Assembly (NCBI RefSeq): GCF_033568475.1
Contig: NC_133121.1
Location: forward strand, 3,472,001 to 3,536,000
Direction: 5' to 3'
Origin: Henckelia pumila
Lineage: Eukaryota > Streptophyta > Magnoliopsida > Lamiales > Gesneriaceae
DNA length: 64,000 nucleotides
Shown here: one piece after another, positions 34,079-45,852 of the stretch
How the letters are laid out: every line of letters begins with the position of its first letter
How positions within the stretch are numbered: the first letter of the stretch is position 1
Notes under the pieces: generated by a model
Database searches by the model: none
Told to the model about the DNA's origin: nothing
The model's input: the letters and a program-made list of their open reading frames with translations, nothing else
Made by a program: the position numbers and the translations under genes

Positions 34079-35763
34079 TCACATATTCCGTAGATTGCGC
34101 ATCCCAATGTTGTATATATGCTTTCTGAATATCGTCGTGGGAAGTGCCTTTGTGAAGAGATCTGATGAGTTCTCACTTGATTGAATGTAACAGATATCAA
34201 TATCTTTATTCTTCTCAAGCTCTTGAGTGTAGGCAAATAACTTTGGGGGGATATGTTTGGTTCTGTAACTTTTGATGTATCCTTCTTTCATTTGAGAAAT
34301 ACATGCAGCATTGTCTTCATACAACGTCACAGGCTTCTTGTCTACTGATAATTCACAAGAAGTTTGGATATGTTGTGTCATTGATTTTAACCACACACAT
34401 TCACGACTTGCTTCATGTAATGCAATAATCTCGGCGTGATTTGATGAAGTTGTTACGAGTGTTTGTTTCTGTGAACGCCAAGAAATTTCGGTGCCTCCAC
34501 GAGTAAATACATATCCGATTTGGGAACGTGCCTTATGTGGATCAGATAAATATCCAGCATCAGCATAACCAATGATACTTTGATTGGTATCTTTTGAGTA
34601 CAAAAGTCCCAAATCTGTCGTTCCTTGTAGATAACGGAATATATGTTTAATACCGTTCCAGTGCCTCTTTGTTGGATATGAATTGAATCTTGCCAATAAA
34701 TTTACAGCAAAAGATATATCAGGTCTAGTGTAATTTGCAAGATACATAAGGGCATCAATGGCACTTAGATATGGTACTTCTAGACCAAGAATAACTTCAT
34801 CATCCTCACATGGACGAAATGGATCCTTTTCTATGTTTAATGATCTTACAACCATTGGAGTACTTAATGAATTTGATTTATCCATATTAAAACGTTTAAA
34901 GATCTTTTCTGTATAATTTGCCTGGTGAACAAAAATTCCACATTCTTTTTGTTCGATTTGCAAACCCAGACAGTACTTGGTTTTTTCAAGATCCTTCATT
35001 TCAAATTCTTCTTTCAAGTACATCATAACTTCTTGAATTTCTTTATTCGTTCCAATGATGTTTAAATCATCAACATATACAGCAATAATTACACATCCGG
35101 ATGTTATTTTATTGATGAAAACACAAGGGCATATTGGATTATTTACATATCTCTTTTTCATCAAGTGATCACTTAGCCGATTATACCACATTCGGCCTGA
35201 TTGCTTCAACCCATATAATGATCTTTGCAATTTTACAGAATAAAATTCTCTGGGTTTTGAACTTTGTGCTTCAGACATCTTAAATCCTTCAGGGATTTTC
35301 ATGTATATATCATTATCAAGTGATCCGTATAAATAAGCTGTAACAACATCCATAAGACACATTTCCAAATTTTCAGACACTGCCAAACTAATCAAATATC
35401 GAAACGTAATTGCATCCATAACAGGAGAATACGTTTCTTCATAATCAATTCCAGGCCTTTGAGAAAAACTTGTGCAACAAGTCTAGCTTTATATCTGACT
35501 ATTTCATTTTTCTCATTTCGCTTTCGAATAAAAATCCATTTGTATCCAACAGGTTTTACACCTTCAGGTGTGAGGACTATAGGTCCAAAAACATTACGTT
35601 TATTCAGGGAATCCAATTCAACCTGGATGACATCTTTCCATTTGGCCCAATCATGACGAGTTTTACATTCACCAAAAGATTTTGGTTCATGATCCTCATT
35701 TTCATTTATGATGTCACAAGCCACATTATAAGAAAATATCTCATCAATATCTTCTATGTCTTT
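34079..35763 (-). pseudogene. Copia reverse transcriptase and RNase H, frameshifted
   Basis: Frame 34079-35419 encodes most of RT and RNase H, including MDVVTAYLYGSLD, the YVDDL catalytic box (about 35065-35080), the SLYGLKQSGRMWYNRL block (about 35190-35240) and RNase H motifs near 34560-34590 and 34295-34325. The frame 35392-35724 holds the start of RT (KARLVAQ, about 35480-35500). A one-base deletion, G lost near 35465, separates the two frames. The coding region begins at the Cassandra insertion (35763) and ends with a stop 165 bases before the LTR. Confidence 0.88.
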
Positions 35764-36589
35764 TGTGACGCCCGGGGCTGAAGAGGCGGGGAGTGATCGC
35801 CGGTGCCAAGAGGTTGCACGGACAATGAGCGGCTCCTGAAAGGCTTCTAGGCGGAGGGAGACATGAATGAAGCGATCCTGCCGGAATGAGAGGGGATTCT
35901 GAGACTGTGTAGGTATGGGACTGCATAGTTGAGGAGAGCTTAAAAAATTTCATATGTACTACTCATATAAAGAAGGTGCATCTTCTTTTCGGAAGCTCAT
36001 CACATAAGAACTCCAAAGTTAAGCGTGCTTGACTTGGGGCAATTATAGGATGGGTGACCCCCTGGGAAGTTTTCCAGGGTGCGTGTGAGTGAGGACATAA
36101 GCACGCTGAAAAGACCCGTCTTGATACAGTGGGTCGTTACAAATGGTATCAAAGCCGACCTCTCTTAGTACGGTATGGTTCGGGGACGAACCAAGCGGAA
36201 GCTGGTGGGCATGTGACGCCCGGGGCTGAAGAGGCGGGGAGTGATCGCCGGTGCCAAGAGGTTGCACGGACAATGAGCGGCTCCTGAAAGGCTTCTAGGC
36301 GGAGGGAGACATGAATGAAGCGATCCTGCCGGAATGAGAGGGGATTCTGAGACTGTGTAGGTATGGGACTGCATAGTTGAGGAGAGCTTAAAAGATTTCA
36401 TATGTACTACTCATATAAAGAAGGTGCATCTTCTTTTCGGAAGCTCATCACATAAGAACTCCAAAGTTAAGCGTGCTTGACTTGGGGCAATTATAGGATG
36501 GGTGACCCCCTGGGAAGTTTTCCAGGGTGCGTGTGAGTGAGGACATAAGCACGCTGAAAAGACCCGTCTTGATACAGTGGGTCGTTACA
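35764..36589 (+). mobile_element. Cassandra-type TRIM retrotransposon with 5S rRNA-like LTRs
   Basis: An 826-bp element with two 378-bp LTRs (35764-36141 and 36212-36589) and a 70-bp core; target duplication TCTTT (35759-35763 and 36590-36594). LTRs begin TGTGACGCCC and end GGTCGTTACA, and by eye differ at one base (near 35947 versus 36395). The core starts with a tRNA-Met primer site, TGGTATCAAAGC (36144-36155), and ends with a purine-rich tract. Each LTR carries a 5S rRNA-like region (35998-36080; 36446-36528). These are the diagnostic features of Cassandra elements, which have no genes and depend on other elements for movement. Confidence 0.92.
35998..36080 (+). other. 5S rRNA-derived promoter region in the Cassandra LTR
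   Basis: Matches plant 5S rRNA with the internal polymerase III boxes: AAGTTAAGCGTGCTT (A box, about 36016-36030) and AGGATGGGTGACC (about 36047-36059). The second copy is at 36446-36528. It is not a working 5S gene: the ends are missing and it lies within LTRs. Confidence 0.88.
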
Positions 36590-38380
36590 TCTTTTCGGTT
36601 CCATATTTTTCCAGTATTAATATAATTGATAGAGATTTCACGATTCTCGTCAGTTTGTGGTTCTGACAGAACATTTTCATCATCAGGTGTTTATTCTGGA
36701 ACACCATTTTCTATTTTATGATCATCGTGCTTCTCTATGCCTTTTCTTTTCCGAGGATTTTTATCCTTGGAACCGACTGGTCTTCCACGCTTCAGGCGTT
36801 TAATGACATCATGAGTGTCTTCAATCTGTTTCTTTGGAATTTCAATTCGAGCTGGGGAATTTACAGCATGTATATATGATTTTGTCACCCCTTTTGTGTC
36901 TGCAAATGCATCTGGCATTTGATTTGCTATTCTTTGCAAATGTACAATTTGCTGTACATCTTTTTCACATTGTTTGGTCCTTGGATCCAAATGTAACAAT
37001 GATGGTACATACCATGTGATTTCTTTTTCGATGTGTTTCTTTTCTCCCCCTAACACTGGGAATATTTTTTCATTAAAATGACAATCAGCAAAGCGTGTTG
37101 TAAACACATCGCCTATCTGAGGCTCAAGATATCGAATGATTGATGGACTATCATAACCGATATAAATACCGATTTTTCTTTGAGGACCCATTTTTGATCG
37201 TTGAGGTGGTGAAATAGGCACATACACCATACATCCAAAAATTCTTAGATGAGAGATATTTGGTTCTTTACCAAATGCAAGTTGCAATGGGGAGAATGAT
37301 ATGCACTTGGTCTGATGCGAATTAATGCCGCAGCATATAAAATTGCATGTTCCCATATAGAAATAGGGAGTTTTGTTTTCATAATCATTGGTCTAGCAAT
37401 CAGTTGTAGACGTTTAATCAATGATTCAGCTAATCTATTTTGCATATGAACATGAGCTACAAGATGTTCAACAGTGATTCCCATTGACATACAATAATTA
37501 TTGAAAGTCTGGGATGTAAATTCTCCAGCATTATCAAGTCTTATTTTCTTGATTGTATAATCGGGAAATTGATTTCGCAATTTTATTATTTGAGCCATCA
37601 ATCTTGCAAATGCCACATTCCGAGTTGACAATAAGCATACATGTGACCATCTGCTAGAGGCATCGATCAATACCATAAAGTATCGAAATGGTCCACATGG
37701 TGGATGAATTGGCCCACAAATATCACCTTGAATACGTTCAAGAAATATGGGTGATTCAGTTTGGATTTTAGCTGGTGATGGTCTTATAATAAGTTTTCCG
37801 AGTGAACATGCTTTACATTGAAACTTATTATTCTAAAAGATCTTCTGGTCTTTCAATGGATGACCATGCGTATTTTCAATAATTATTCGCATCATTATTG
37901 AACCAGGATGTCCCAATCGATCATGCCAATTGATTAATATTGAAGAACTATTAACCACCATATTTGATTCAATTGGCCTTATATGTGTATAATGCAATCC
38001 AGTAGGGAGCATTGATAATTTTTCAACCACATATTTCTTTCCTGATTTATATGTGGTAAGACACATATATTTCTGATTTTCATCAGTTATCGTCTCAGTA
38101 TCATACCCATGAGAATATATGTCATTAAAACTCAACAAATTTTTTTTGATCCTGGTGAATATAAAGCATCATTTATCAAAAATTTTGTACCATTAGGTAA
38201 CAAAAAATATGCTTTTCCACAACCTTCAATCAAGTCTACGGGACCTGATATTGTATTCACCATTGTTTTTGTTGGTTTTAATTCCAAGAAATATCTTTTA
38301 TCTCGGAGAATGGTGTGCGTTGTACCACTATCGGGTATGCAAACTTCCATGAGTTTATCTTTGCTCATAGCATTTTCCAT
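36590..38380 (-). pseudogene. Copia protease, GAG-pre-integrase and integrase, broken
   Basis: The protease comes first in the reading direction, with DSGT at about 38315-38330 (frame 38132-38380). It is followed by the pre-integrase zinc module (HDRLGHPG block near 37900-37930; frame 37833-38138) and the integrase core (frames 37245-37676 and 36691-37356), including the catalytic segment around DNAGEFTS (37510-37535) and the conserved GCMVYVP and IYIGYDSPSIIRY blocks (about 37220 and 37130). Frames are interrupted by stops and at least two frameshifts, plus the Cassandra insertion at the 3' end. Integrase of a copia element precedes RT, as here. Confidence 0.85.
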
Positions 38381-38514
38381 ACTTCAAAAAAATGCAATAA
38401 AGAAAATCAAGGATAATATATATATGCAAAATATAGCATGTTTCATAAGAATGCATGAAAAATATAGCATGTTACATTTCAGTCCCACCAATATATTAAT
38501 CAATATTCTCGAAA

Positions 38515-39046
38515 TCATTTGAAAAAATCGGCAGCATTGAAATAAGTTGAACCACTTAAATGGTTACTGTTTTCAACAAAATTGGTCTTTTTTTCTTTCC
38601 CCTTTATCGATACTTTAAAGAGCTTACATAAGTGCTCAGGGGTACGTGACCAATGTCTTGGATTGCCACATTTATAACAAGCACTTTCATATCTTTTTGA
38701 GTGATTTTTATTTTCACTCATATTTTCATGCTGCCTTTTTGGGTGGTTCGTGACGTTCTTTTGAGATTAGTTATTGAAGTAACTATCTCGATTATTTTCA
38801 TATTCACGGCCGTGACCACGACCACGATCATTTCTACGTCCACGTTCATGACCACATCCTCGACCTCAACCAAAATCTAGTTTATGCCTTTGATTTTGGT
38901 TTTCATTTTTACTTACGACATTTGCTTCTGGAAATGCCGTAGATACATTGGGTCGGGATTTATGATTTCTCATTAACAATTTTTTGTTCTTTTCTAGTGA
39001 TATCGAGAGCAACGAATTCAATCTTTGCCAAATTATACATGGTGGT
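38515..39046 (-). pseudogene. Copia Gag remnant with damaged zinc knuckle
   Basis: The reverse-strand frame at 38515-38721 has a CCHC-like knuckle CYKCGNPRHW in which the last cysteine position is replaced (Pro in CYKCGNPRHWSRTP). An Arg/Gly-rich stretch lies at about 38790-38870. Farther out, about 38950-39046, the start of Gag is visible (NLAKIEFVALDIT), but it jumps straight to sequence normally near the end of Gag. Most of the capsid region is deleted. Confidence 0.75.
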
Positions 39047-39853
39047 ACTAGAAAAATAACAATGCATTTTATTAGTTAATTTCCATTAATATGACAATAC
39101 AAAATAATGGAAGAACGAAGATTACAAGTGCGTATAAAAATAGAGAAAAAGTATGTGAGACTCGTGAGCATGGTGATCATAATAGTTATGAAAAATAGCC
39201 TTATAAATGCCATCATCTCCATCTTCGAAAAATCGAGTAAAAATATTTTGAGAGAAAGAGTGAATTTTGGTGTGATTGAAAATAAGTTTGAGTGAATATT
39301 TTTATAGGCAAAAAACTAGCCGTTTGTGACCGTTGAGGGTAAAGAAAAAATCGAGTATATGTTGAATAAAAATTCGTGATAATGATGCAATGCATATAAT
39401 AATAATCATAATTAAATAATTATGTATATCATATCACATTATTATAAGTTCAGTGTCGTAGACAGCCTTTTATATAATATTGTGAAATTATACCAATATA
39501 GTTAGTATAAAGACAGGTATAGTATATCATATCACATTATTATAAGATCGGTGTCATAGACAACCTTTTATATAATAACATGAAATTATACAAATATGAT
39601 TATATTGTTTAAGAACCTTAGAAGCTTTTATACTTGTCGTATCCCTTATCGGGAGTGTGGGATGTCGTCTTAACATCCTCCCAGGATTTATAACAAGTTT
39701 TGAAAAAAAACTTATTTTTTTTCATAACATGATATTATATATTAATATATACACAATAAAAATATATAAACAGTAAAATAAAAATTCTTACTTGTTTTGT
39801 ATTTTGGAGCGTCGGAAATTATAAAGAACCTTCGAGCGATCGTGCTGATAACG
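39047..39853 (-). other. Copia untranslated leader and primer region
   Basis: Long leader between the 5' LTR and gag, with two copies of a 98-bp repeat starting at 39428 and 39526, and a block (about 39620-39700) conserved in the fragment at 1160-1240. The primer-site-like TTATCAGCACGA (reverse strand) lies next to the LTR at 39840-39852. Confidence 0.7.
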
Positions 39854-40091
39854 TGTTGTGAAAAGTAAAATTTATAAAGCTAAAAAACTCAAAATATTCT
39901 CAAACTCCACACTTTAAATTTATTCTCTCAAATTGTGTTTTTCTACACAAATGAAGAGACCTATTTATAGATCTCAATGGGAGATTAGTCCAAAAATTAA
40001 ATCATCATCATCTAAATCATCACACATTAATTTTCAAAATAATACAACTCAATTTTCAACAATTCTAATATAATATAATATATTTTCAACA
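39854..40091 (-). repeat. 5' LTR of the Copia element
   Basis: 238 bp, TGTTGTG to TTTTCAACA on the + strand; followed by the GATTA duplication at 40092. Confidence 0.9.
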
Positions 40092-40096
40092 GATTA

Positions 40097-40909
40097 TTAT
40101 TTGTTATTATTATTCAAACTTCAAAGGTTGGACTTTTTCCCAGTATTTGTAATAAGTATTAATGGAAGAAGATGTGACATGCACCAAGTTTTGCAATGTA
40201 TTATTATATTATATATATTATATTGCGTAGTCATTAAATTATTAAATATTATTTGAGCCATTACTTTTCTTGTAGATCTAATCATAGCCGTAGTAAATGA
40301 GAAGGGTCATAATATATTTTTAAAATTAAACTATTACGTAAAAGATAATTCTAGAATTTTTTAATTAAAAATCTATAAAATTAGATTAAGCTATCATTTA
40401 GGGTCCTTATGGATTGATCTATTTGATTCGGGAAGAATTTGAAAGATAATTTAAAACTACACTCATCTTAGATGTATTTGAAATACATCATCATTATTAT
40501 TGAATTTTCATAACTTTATATAAAGCTGGTTTGAAATACGCTTAAATTTATTCTTGCATGTAAGATAATAAATTTAAAATAAATAAATTTTAAATACATG
40601 GTCTCAAACACAGATCCAAAATTAAGATGAACTATATATAACTCACCTAAAAAAAAGATATAATTCAATTTAAAGAAATGGATATATAGAAAATTCTAAA
40701 ATAATAAGGTTGTCATAAATGGGGAGAGACAAATTCAAGATATGGTTAGGCATAAAGCTGGCATCTTTGGATGTTGTAAAGAAGTTGGTAGGCAGTTTAT
40801 CCTTTTCGACTACACCTTCTCCTCTTCTTTACAACTGCAAAAATTCTTGTAGTTGTGCTCCTAAATTCTTGATAATTTGGGGGGGTTTGTTGGGGCTTCA
40901 AAGTTGAGA
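40097..40909. other. Intergenic DNA and 5' UTR/promoter of the UreH-like gene
   Basis: A+T-rich from 40097 to about 40700. GC content rises from 40800, where the 5' UTR of the + strand gene probably begins. No TATA box is clear enough to name. Confidence 0.5.
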
Positions 40910-43128
40910 ATGGAGAGGCTAATTCACCCCAAGGCCTGTAACTTGAAGCCCGGACCTCATCCCCTTGTTCCACGCTTCGCGGGAGTTGTGTCCGCCAGGA
41001 AAATGGCTTTTTCGTCGGCTTCATTTCGCTGGGCGCCACTTCGGGTCAAGTCTCTATCTTGCGGTCTCCAAGACCCGTCTTTGGTTTCCCCTGAAACCCG
41101 GGAAGAGGTGTCGTTTTCCGTGGATTCGACTGATGGGCTGGCGCCTAAGCCTCATTTTCGTAGATTAATCCCTCTGATATGTTCTTCGCAGCGGAAGGTA
41201 TAGATTTTTTTGGGAATAGTGTGTCATTTTAGTTTTTGAGAGCTTATGATTCTTTTGATGGAGTTTCCTTGATCCGTTTTGGCCTTTTGTTATATGACTT
41301 TTATTTGAGTTAAGGGCCATTCAGCCATCTTTGAATCGGTGCTCCCTCTAAAATCACTGTTTATGGTCAATGCCTTGTTGTCCCTTTGCATGTAGTATGT
41401 GTGTGTCTGTGTGTTTTGATCATCTAAAGAGTCAGGACTAAGGATCATTCATGGCACATTTAATTGGGAGGTCGCGAACATCTCAGATAAAAAAAAATGG
41501 GCTGTTGTATCTAGCCGCATTAGCCGAAGGGTAGCATCGACCAAACCGGTGGGGTGGTACTCATACAACTATGATTGTGTCTGTGTGTCTGTTGTTGTCA
41601 CTTGTCAATATAAGTAGGAAGTTAGTAAGTACTTGTGGAATTTTCCCATTCATCCTTTTTTTGTGGACCGATAGACCCTTGGTAGAGCCTGATTGCTGTA
41701 TTCTCCGAAGAAGCATAAGCGACGCTCCAATGGTTGTGAGATGCTCATCAAAACCGTTCTGAAGCTCCAATGGTTGTGAGATGCTAATCAAAACCGTTCT
41801 AGCAGTTATCGTTGTTGGTTCTCGTTTTCCATGCTATTTTTCCATTTTTTCTGACAGAACTTGTCTATTTTTTCTGCATTGAAGATTAATTTTGGTAGAT
41901 ATAACATGTGAGCTTTGTGAGAACTAGTTGGAACATGAAGGTCTACTCTATGATGGCAGATTGTTTTCGTTTATTATCTTGCCAACGTAGTGATCCAGAA
42001 TAATATTATGCATGAAATACATAATTGATACTGATTATGAAAAACTTTAATAGAAAGTAAGTAATGTAAGTCTAGGTGAAGGAACAAAGATTGAATGCAA
42101 AAAGAATTTCAACTTGGAATGTCTTCTAAGAAAATAGAACTGACAGTGGAATGTAGGCTCTCTGACTAATGTATAACCGGGCAAGGTGAAATTACTTCGA
42201 TAAGGTGTTATCATCGTACCATATGTTTTTCCCATTTTAACATATTCTGGTATCTTTATTGATAATGATCCTGGATATATTTCAGGTAGTTAAGGCAGGG
42301 GCAGTGATATTGTTATCTGCAATCCTTTTGACGGTACTCCACCCAGTTGTCGTGTCTCCGGCATTTGCTAGTTTCCCGAATGCAGCCAAAACTGGAATAC
42401 CAGCAGCAGTTGCTGCAGGGACTAGTCTTATACGCGTTGAGTTACTAAGCAGCGCATGGACTGGTTTCTTGGCGGGTTGCTTGCACACATTATCAGGCCC
42501 CGACCATCTTGCTGCCTTGGCTCCACTTTCAATTGGCTGCTCGAGGATGGAAAGTGCTGCTGTTGGAGCCCTTTGGGGGTGCGGACACGATGCAGGACAG
42601 TTGATATTTGGCTTACTTTTCTTACTTCTGAAAGATCGGCTGCATATTGAAGTCTTGAGAACTTGGGGAACGAGAGTGGTGGGGTTTACTCTACTTGTTA
42701 TAGGAGCCATGGGAATAAGGGAAGCATTAGAAGTACCCGCCCCGTGTGTGGTCCTGGAGAATGGTGAGAGTGATGTGAGTGGATATGAAATGATCGCCGC
42801 AAGCCCTTCAATTGGAAAGAAGAAATTTGGTTTTACTACGTTTGCTACGGGGATTGTTCATGGATTGCAGCCGGATGCTTTGATTGTGATCTTACCGGCG
42901 CTTGCATTGCCTTCTCGTTTGGCTGGCGCTGCGTTTCTGTTCATGTTCTTGGTTGGGACGGTTTTCGCGATGGGAAGCTATACAATGTTTATCGGGTCGT
43001 GCAGTCAAGCGCTCAAGGAAAGGATACCTAGAGTTACTGAAAAACTCACTTGGGCATCTTCTCTCGTAGCAATTGGTTTAGGGGTTGCCATTTTGATTAG
43101 TGAGTTTTTTGGATTAAGCTTGTATTGA
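40910..43128 (+). CDS. Plastid-type UreH/NiCoT-like metal transporter, 2 exons
   Basis: Exons 40910-41197 and 42286-43128 join in frame (288 + 843 bp) to give 376 residues. The N-terminal about 95 residues are Ser/Arg/Pro-rich without acidic clusters, like a chloroplast transit peptide. Then a hydrophobic segment (102-119) ends in VSPAFA-S (119-125), which looks like a second cleavage site. The membrane domain has the HX5DH motif (His163, Asp169, His170), a second conserved GH (His197) and a third HGLQPDA motif, as in the nickel/cobalt transporter superfamily. Arabidopsis homologues are called high-affinity nickel-transport family proteins; the transported metal is not proven. The start was chosen because MERL begins the conserved N-terminus; an in-frame ATG 33 bases upstream is also possible. 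Confidence 0.85.
41724..41800 (+). repeat. 40-bp tandem duplication in the UreH-like intron
   Basis: GCTCCAATGGTTGTGAGATG begins at 41724 and again at 41764, with one difference (CTCAT/CTAAT). It lies inside the 1088-bp intron, well away from the splice sites. Confidence 0.85.
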
Positions 43129-43623
43129 ATTGTGCCTTGGTGAGATTTTCATTTTCATGTTGTTATAAATGGAAGAATAGAGAGTCCATCCTAGTAGCTT
43201 TATATGTAAAATGCGATTCTTTAAGTTAGGGAAATCATGTTTTTGCTTGAGAAATGATGGTGATTCTGCCAATTAATTCAAAGTTTTAGCCTATTTTTTT
43301 AACATTCAAGCATGGAATATTGTCATCAAATCAATTATTTAAGAGGATGATAATAAATTTCTTTAAAATAAAATTAAAAAAAAAAAACATCTCAATAGCA
43401 ATCAATTATTAAGTAACATCACCGAAGAGTTAAGGTTATTCAACTTCAATTCATATACACCTATGGGAAAGAACCCCTTTACATTCGAACAATACAAGAA
43501 CAGCACACCCTCTTAAAACTTGTGCCTCCCCAAGTCTATAAAATTCGTCCAGAGTTTGAAGGCGTGCACATAATCCGCAGCAGGTTCCGAAGTGTAAAAA
43601 ATGTTTGCAAAAACAAACATATC
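43129..43623. other. Spacer with the 3' UTRs of two convergent genes
   Basis: The UreH-like gene (+) and PI synthase (-) converge here, 495 bp apart. It probably holds both 3' UTRs and poly(A) sites; nothing else was seen. Confidence 0.6.
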
Positions 43624-45852
43624 CTACTGCTTCTTATTAATGTCATAGACTATGCAAGCATCAGCCGCAGTCTTCATCTGCCACCATAAAACGAATGAAT
43701 CAGTCAAATAAAGGAGGCATATGAGGCAAGCACGAAGGAAGATATCCGATACTTTTCTAAGAAATTAATCATCGGAATAATATCTAAAGAAGCTATGAAG
43801 TGAATCAGGTTAGGACCCGTGGTACATGCCTTTTACCTTTCGACCAAGTACATAATTTGAATAAAATCCACAAAAAATTCAATTACTACCCTCAGAACAC
43901 GCCATAGTACTATGAAGTCAGTGGATTTTTCAGCTGTATGCATATTTATCACTTGAGCTATATGTTACTTGAGCTATATGTGTTTGATCTCCATATTTAG
44001 AATCAAGGCTCGAGATGGAATCACAAATTTATAGACATGCAAATCTAATACTCAGCATCATGCATTGTCGATCATTGTGTGGAAAATTGATACATTGCCT
44101 CTAAGAACAATGAAGCTAAGTCGCACACCTGTATAACATTAACTATCTGCTTGATTAACCATCCAACAATAACCAAAGTAAGTGATGACAAATAGAACCA
44201 ATTTTGTCTCGCAGCATTCACTAGAACCTGAAGGTAAGAATATCACAGGTACATCAGCATTACATTATCAATCTAGGGTGCAAAAAATTCGATGTAATCG
44301 AAAAGATAAGGCTTACATCAATGAGACCCTCGTTCTCCTTAGCTAGAAGAAATAAAAGAATATAAAGAACCTAATAGTCAAATGGATTCCATAAAGTCAG
44401 TCTATCAAAAACAAAATAAACCACTTCTGGTATATATTATCAAAACCATTCACCTCACAAGAGACACAACAGTAACACATAAATTTACGGTTCCCATAGT
44501 AAAGTTTGAACAGCCAATTGCTGCTATCTTTGACATCCTTATGGCTAATTTTTCCCACCAAGAAGGTACTGTAATACAATAGCAAGTGAAATCTGTGAGA
44601 TCCTTGGTTCAATAAATTTAAAAGAGAGTCCAAAGAGTGATTAAACAAGGAAATAAATACCTATACATTTGCAACCAATGGCTGGCTATATCCAGAGCAA
44701 GCAGAGACAAGAAAATAAATCCAGGCCTGGATTTCAGAAGTGAGAACTCATATTGTAGTAAATAACCCCCAAACAGCACGAAATAATAAATTTTAAAAAA
44801 ATCACCTATAAACTTGCGATAAAATCACCAGGAGACAAGCTGTGCTTATCCTGTGGAAAAACACCGTAATTAAGATTTAACTTAGCCAACACACGTAGGG
44901 AACCAAAAATAAGTATCATGGGATACCAAACACATGGCAGGTGAAGTGTGAAATTAGGGGTAAAATAACATGTGGAAGGCACTACAAAATTTAGACAACA
45001 GATACCTGTCAGTGACCATGTCCAGAACTGCTCCAAAAGTTGAAACTGTATTAAACAAATTAAGGTTTTAAAGTCCATTCAAATGTAACAAGCAGGCTAG
45101 GCTAGGCTAGGCTAGCCAGGGTCAAATGCTAAGAATGTTGATTCTTTCAATTATGATGCACTATTGCTAGATTACGACAGACTGATAATTCCAAATATTA
45201 TCCTGTATAGTGTTGGAAATTTTCCGAATATGTTTACTTGACAGATATACGCGAGGTATACCTCCTTATGCCTTGAGAGAAGTAACCTTCAAAATATAAA
45301 ATTACCTCAGAATGACAGGAAGAAATTCGTTCTTTATACTTGGTGTTCTAAATTACATAAGGCTGACCGGAAAGAAATGCCCTTGAACATTATGAAACCT
45401 CAGACCTTGATTTTTGACATCAACTGGCAAATCAACAAGCATAAACCCTAACCTTGATTCAGTTTGCGAGCAAACCAGCCATCCAAAGCATCGCAAACAA
45501 AGCTAAAAAAAATAAACATAAATGCAATTAAACAACAAATAATTTGAACTCAAATTAAAATGAAAAAAGATCTGCCAGAAAAAAATCCAAACCTGACAAA
45601 ATACAGAATAGAGAATAGAGTTTTGTCCTTGAAGCATATCGCAAAACCAAAGCAATTCATTAATATTCTAATGTACCCTGCAAGCTCTCAATGATTCACC
45701 AAAAAAAAAGAATATCACCACATCATTATAGAAAAAACACCAACAAAAATCACAAAATGTTATCGAACACTTTATCAGTTATACTCACCGATGATGTTTG
45801 GAACATAAAGGTAAACCGTCAAGGTGCTGGGTGGGCTCATTTTGTCTGACAT
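43624..45852 (-). CDS. PIS: Phosphatidylinositol synthase (CDP-DAG:inositol transferase), 10 coding exons
   Basis: Exons: 45852-45789, 45677-45593, 45502-45453, 45045-45006, 44850-44806, 44726-44661, 44568-44454, 44370-44317, 44227-44129, 43677-43624. They add to 672 bp, 223 residues, with GT-AG introns throughout and intact frame at each join. The CDP-alcohol phosphotransferase signature is complete: Asp57, Gly58, Ala61, Arg62, Gly71, Asp75 and Asp79 in the spacing DG-x2-AR-x8-G-x3-D-x3-D. Several hydrophobic spans follow. The enzyme joins CDP-diacylglycerol and myo-inositol in the ER membrane to make phosphatidylinositol. The end, MKTAADACIVYDI, is conserved in plant PIS. Start: ATG 45852 was chosen; an in-frame ATG at 45840 would shorten the protein by four residues. 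Confidence 0.9.

Larger units (their letters stand above)
33676..40091 (-). mobile_element. Ty1/copia LTR retrotransposon with nested Cassandra element
   Basis: Reverse-strand element with short LTRs (39854-40091 as 5' LTR, 238 bp; 33676-33914 as 3' LTR, 239 bp) and target duplication GATTA (33671-33675 and 40092-40096). The polypurine tract lies next to the 3' LTR (AAAGAGGAG on the reverse strand, about 33915-33923) and the primer site next to the 5' LTR (TTATCAGCACGA-like, about 39840-39852). By eye the LTRs differ at about 11 positions (roughly 4.6%), so it is older than the gypsy element. Gag is mostly deleted and pol is broken by frameshifts, stops and the Cassandra insertion, so it is non-autonomous. 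Confidence 0.92.

Noticed and set aside
35998-36080. 5S rRNA gene
   Set aside because: The similarity is inside a Cassandra LTR that is duplicated with target-site repeats; the 5S ends are missing.
44397-44648. Separate small gene in the PI synthase region
   Set aside because: It is exon 7 read into its neighbouring introns; the spliced product is the PI synthase.
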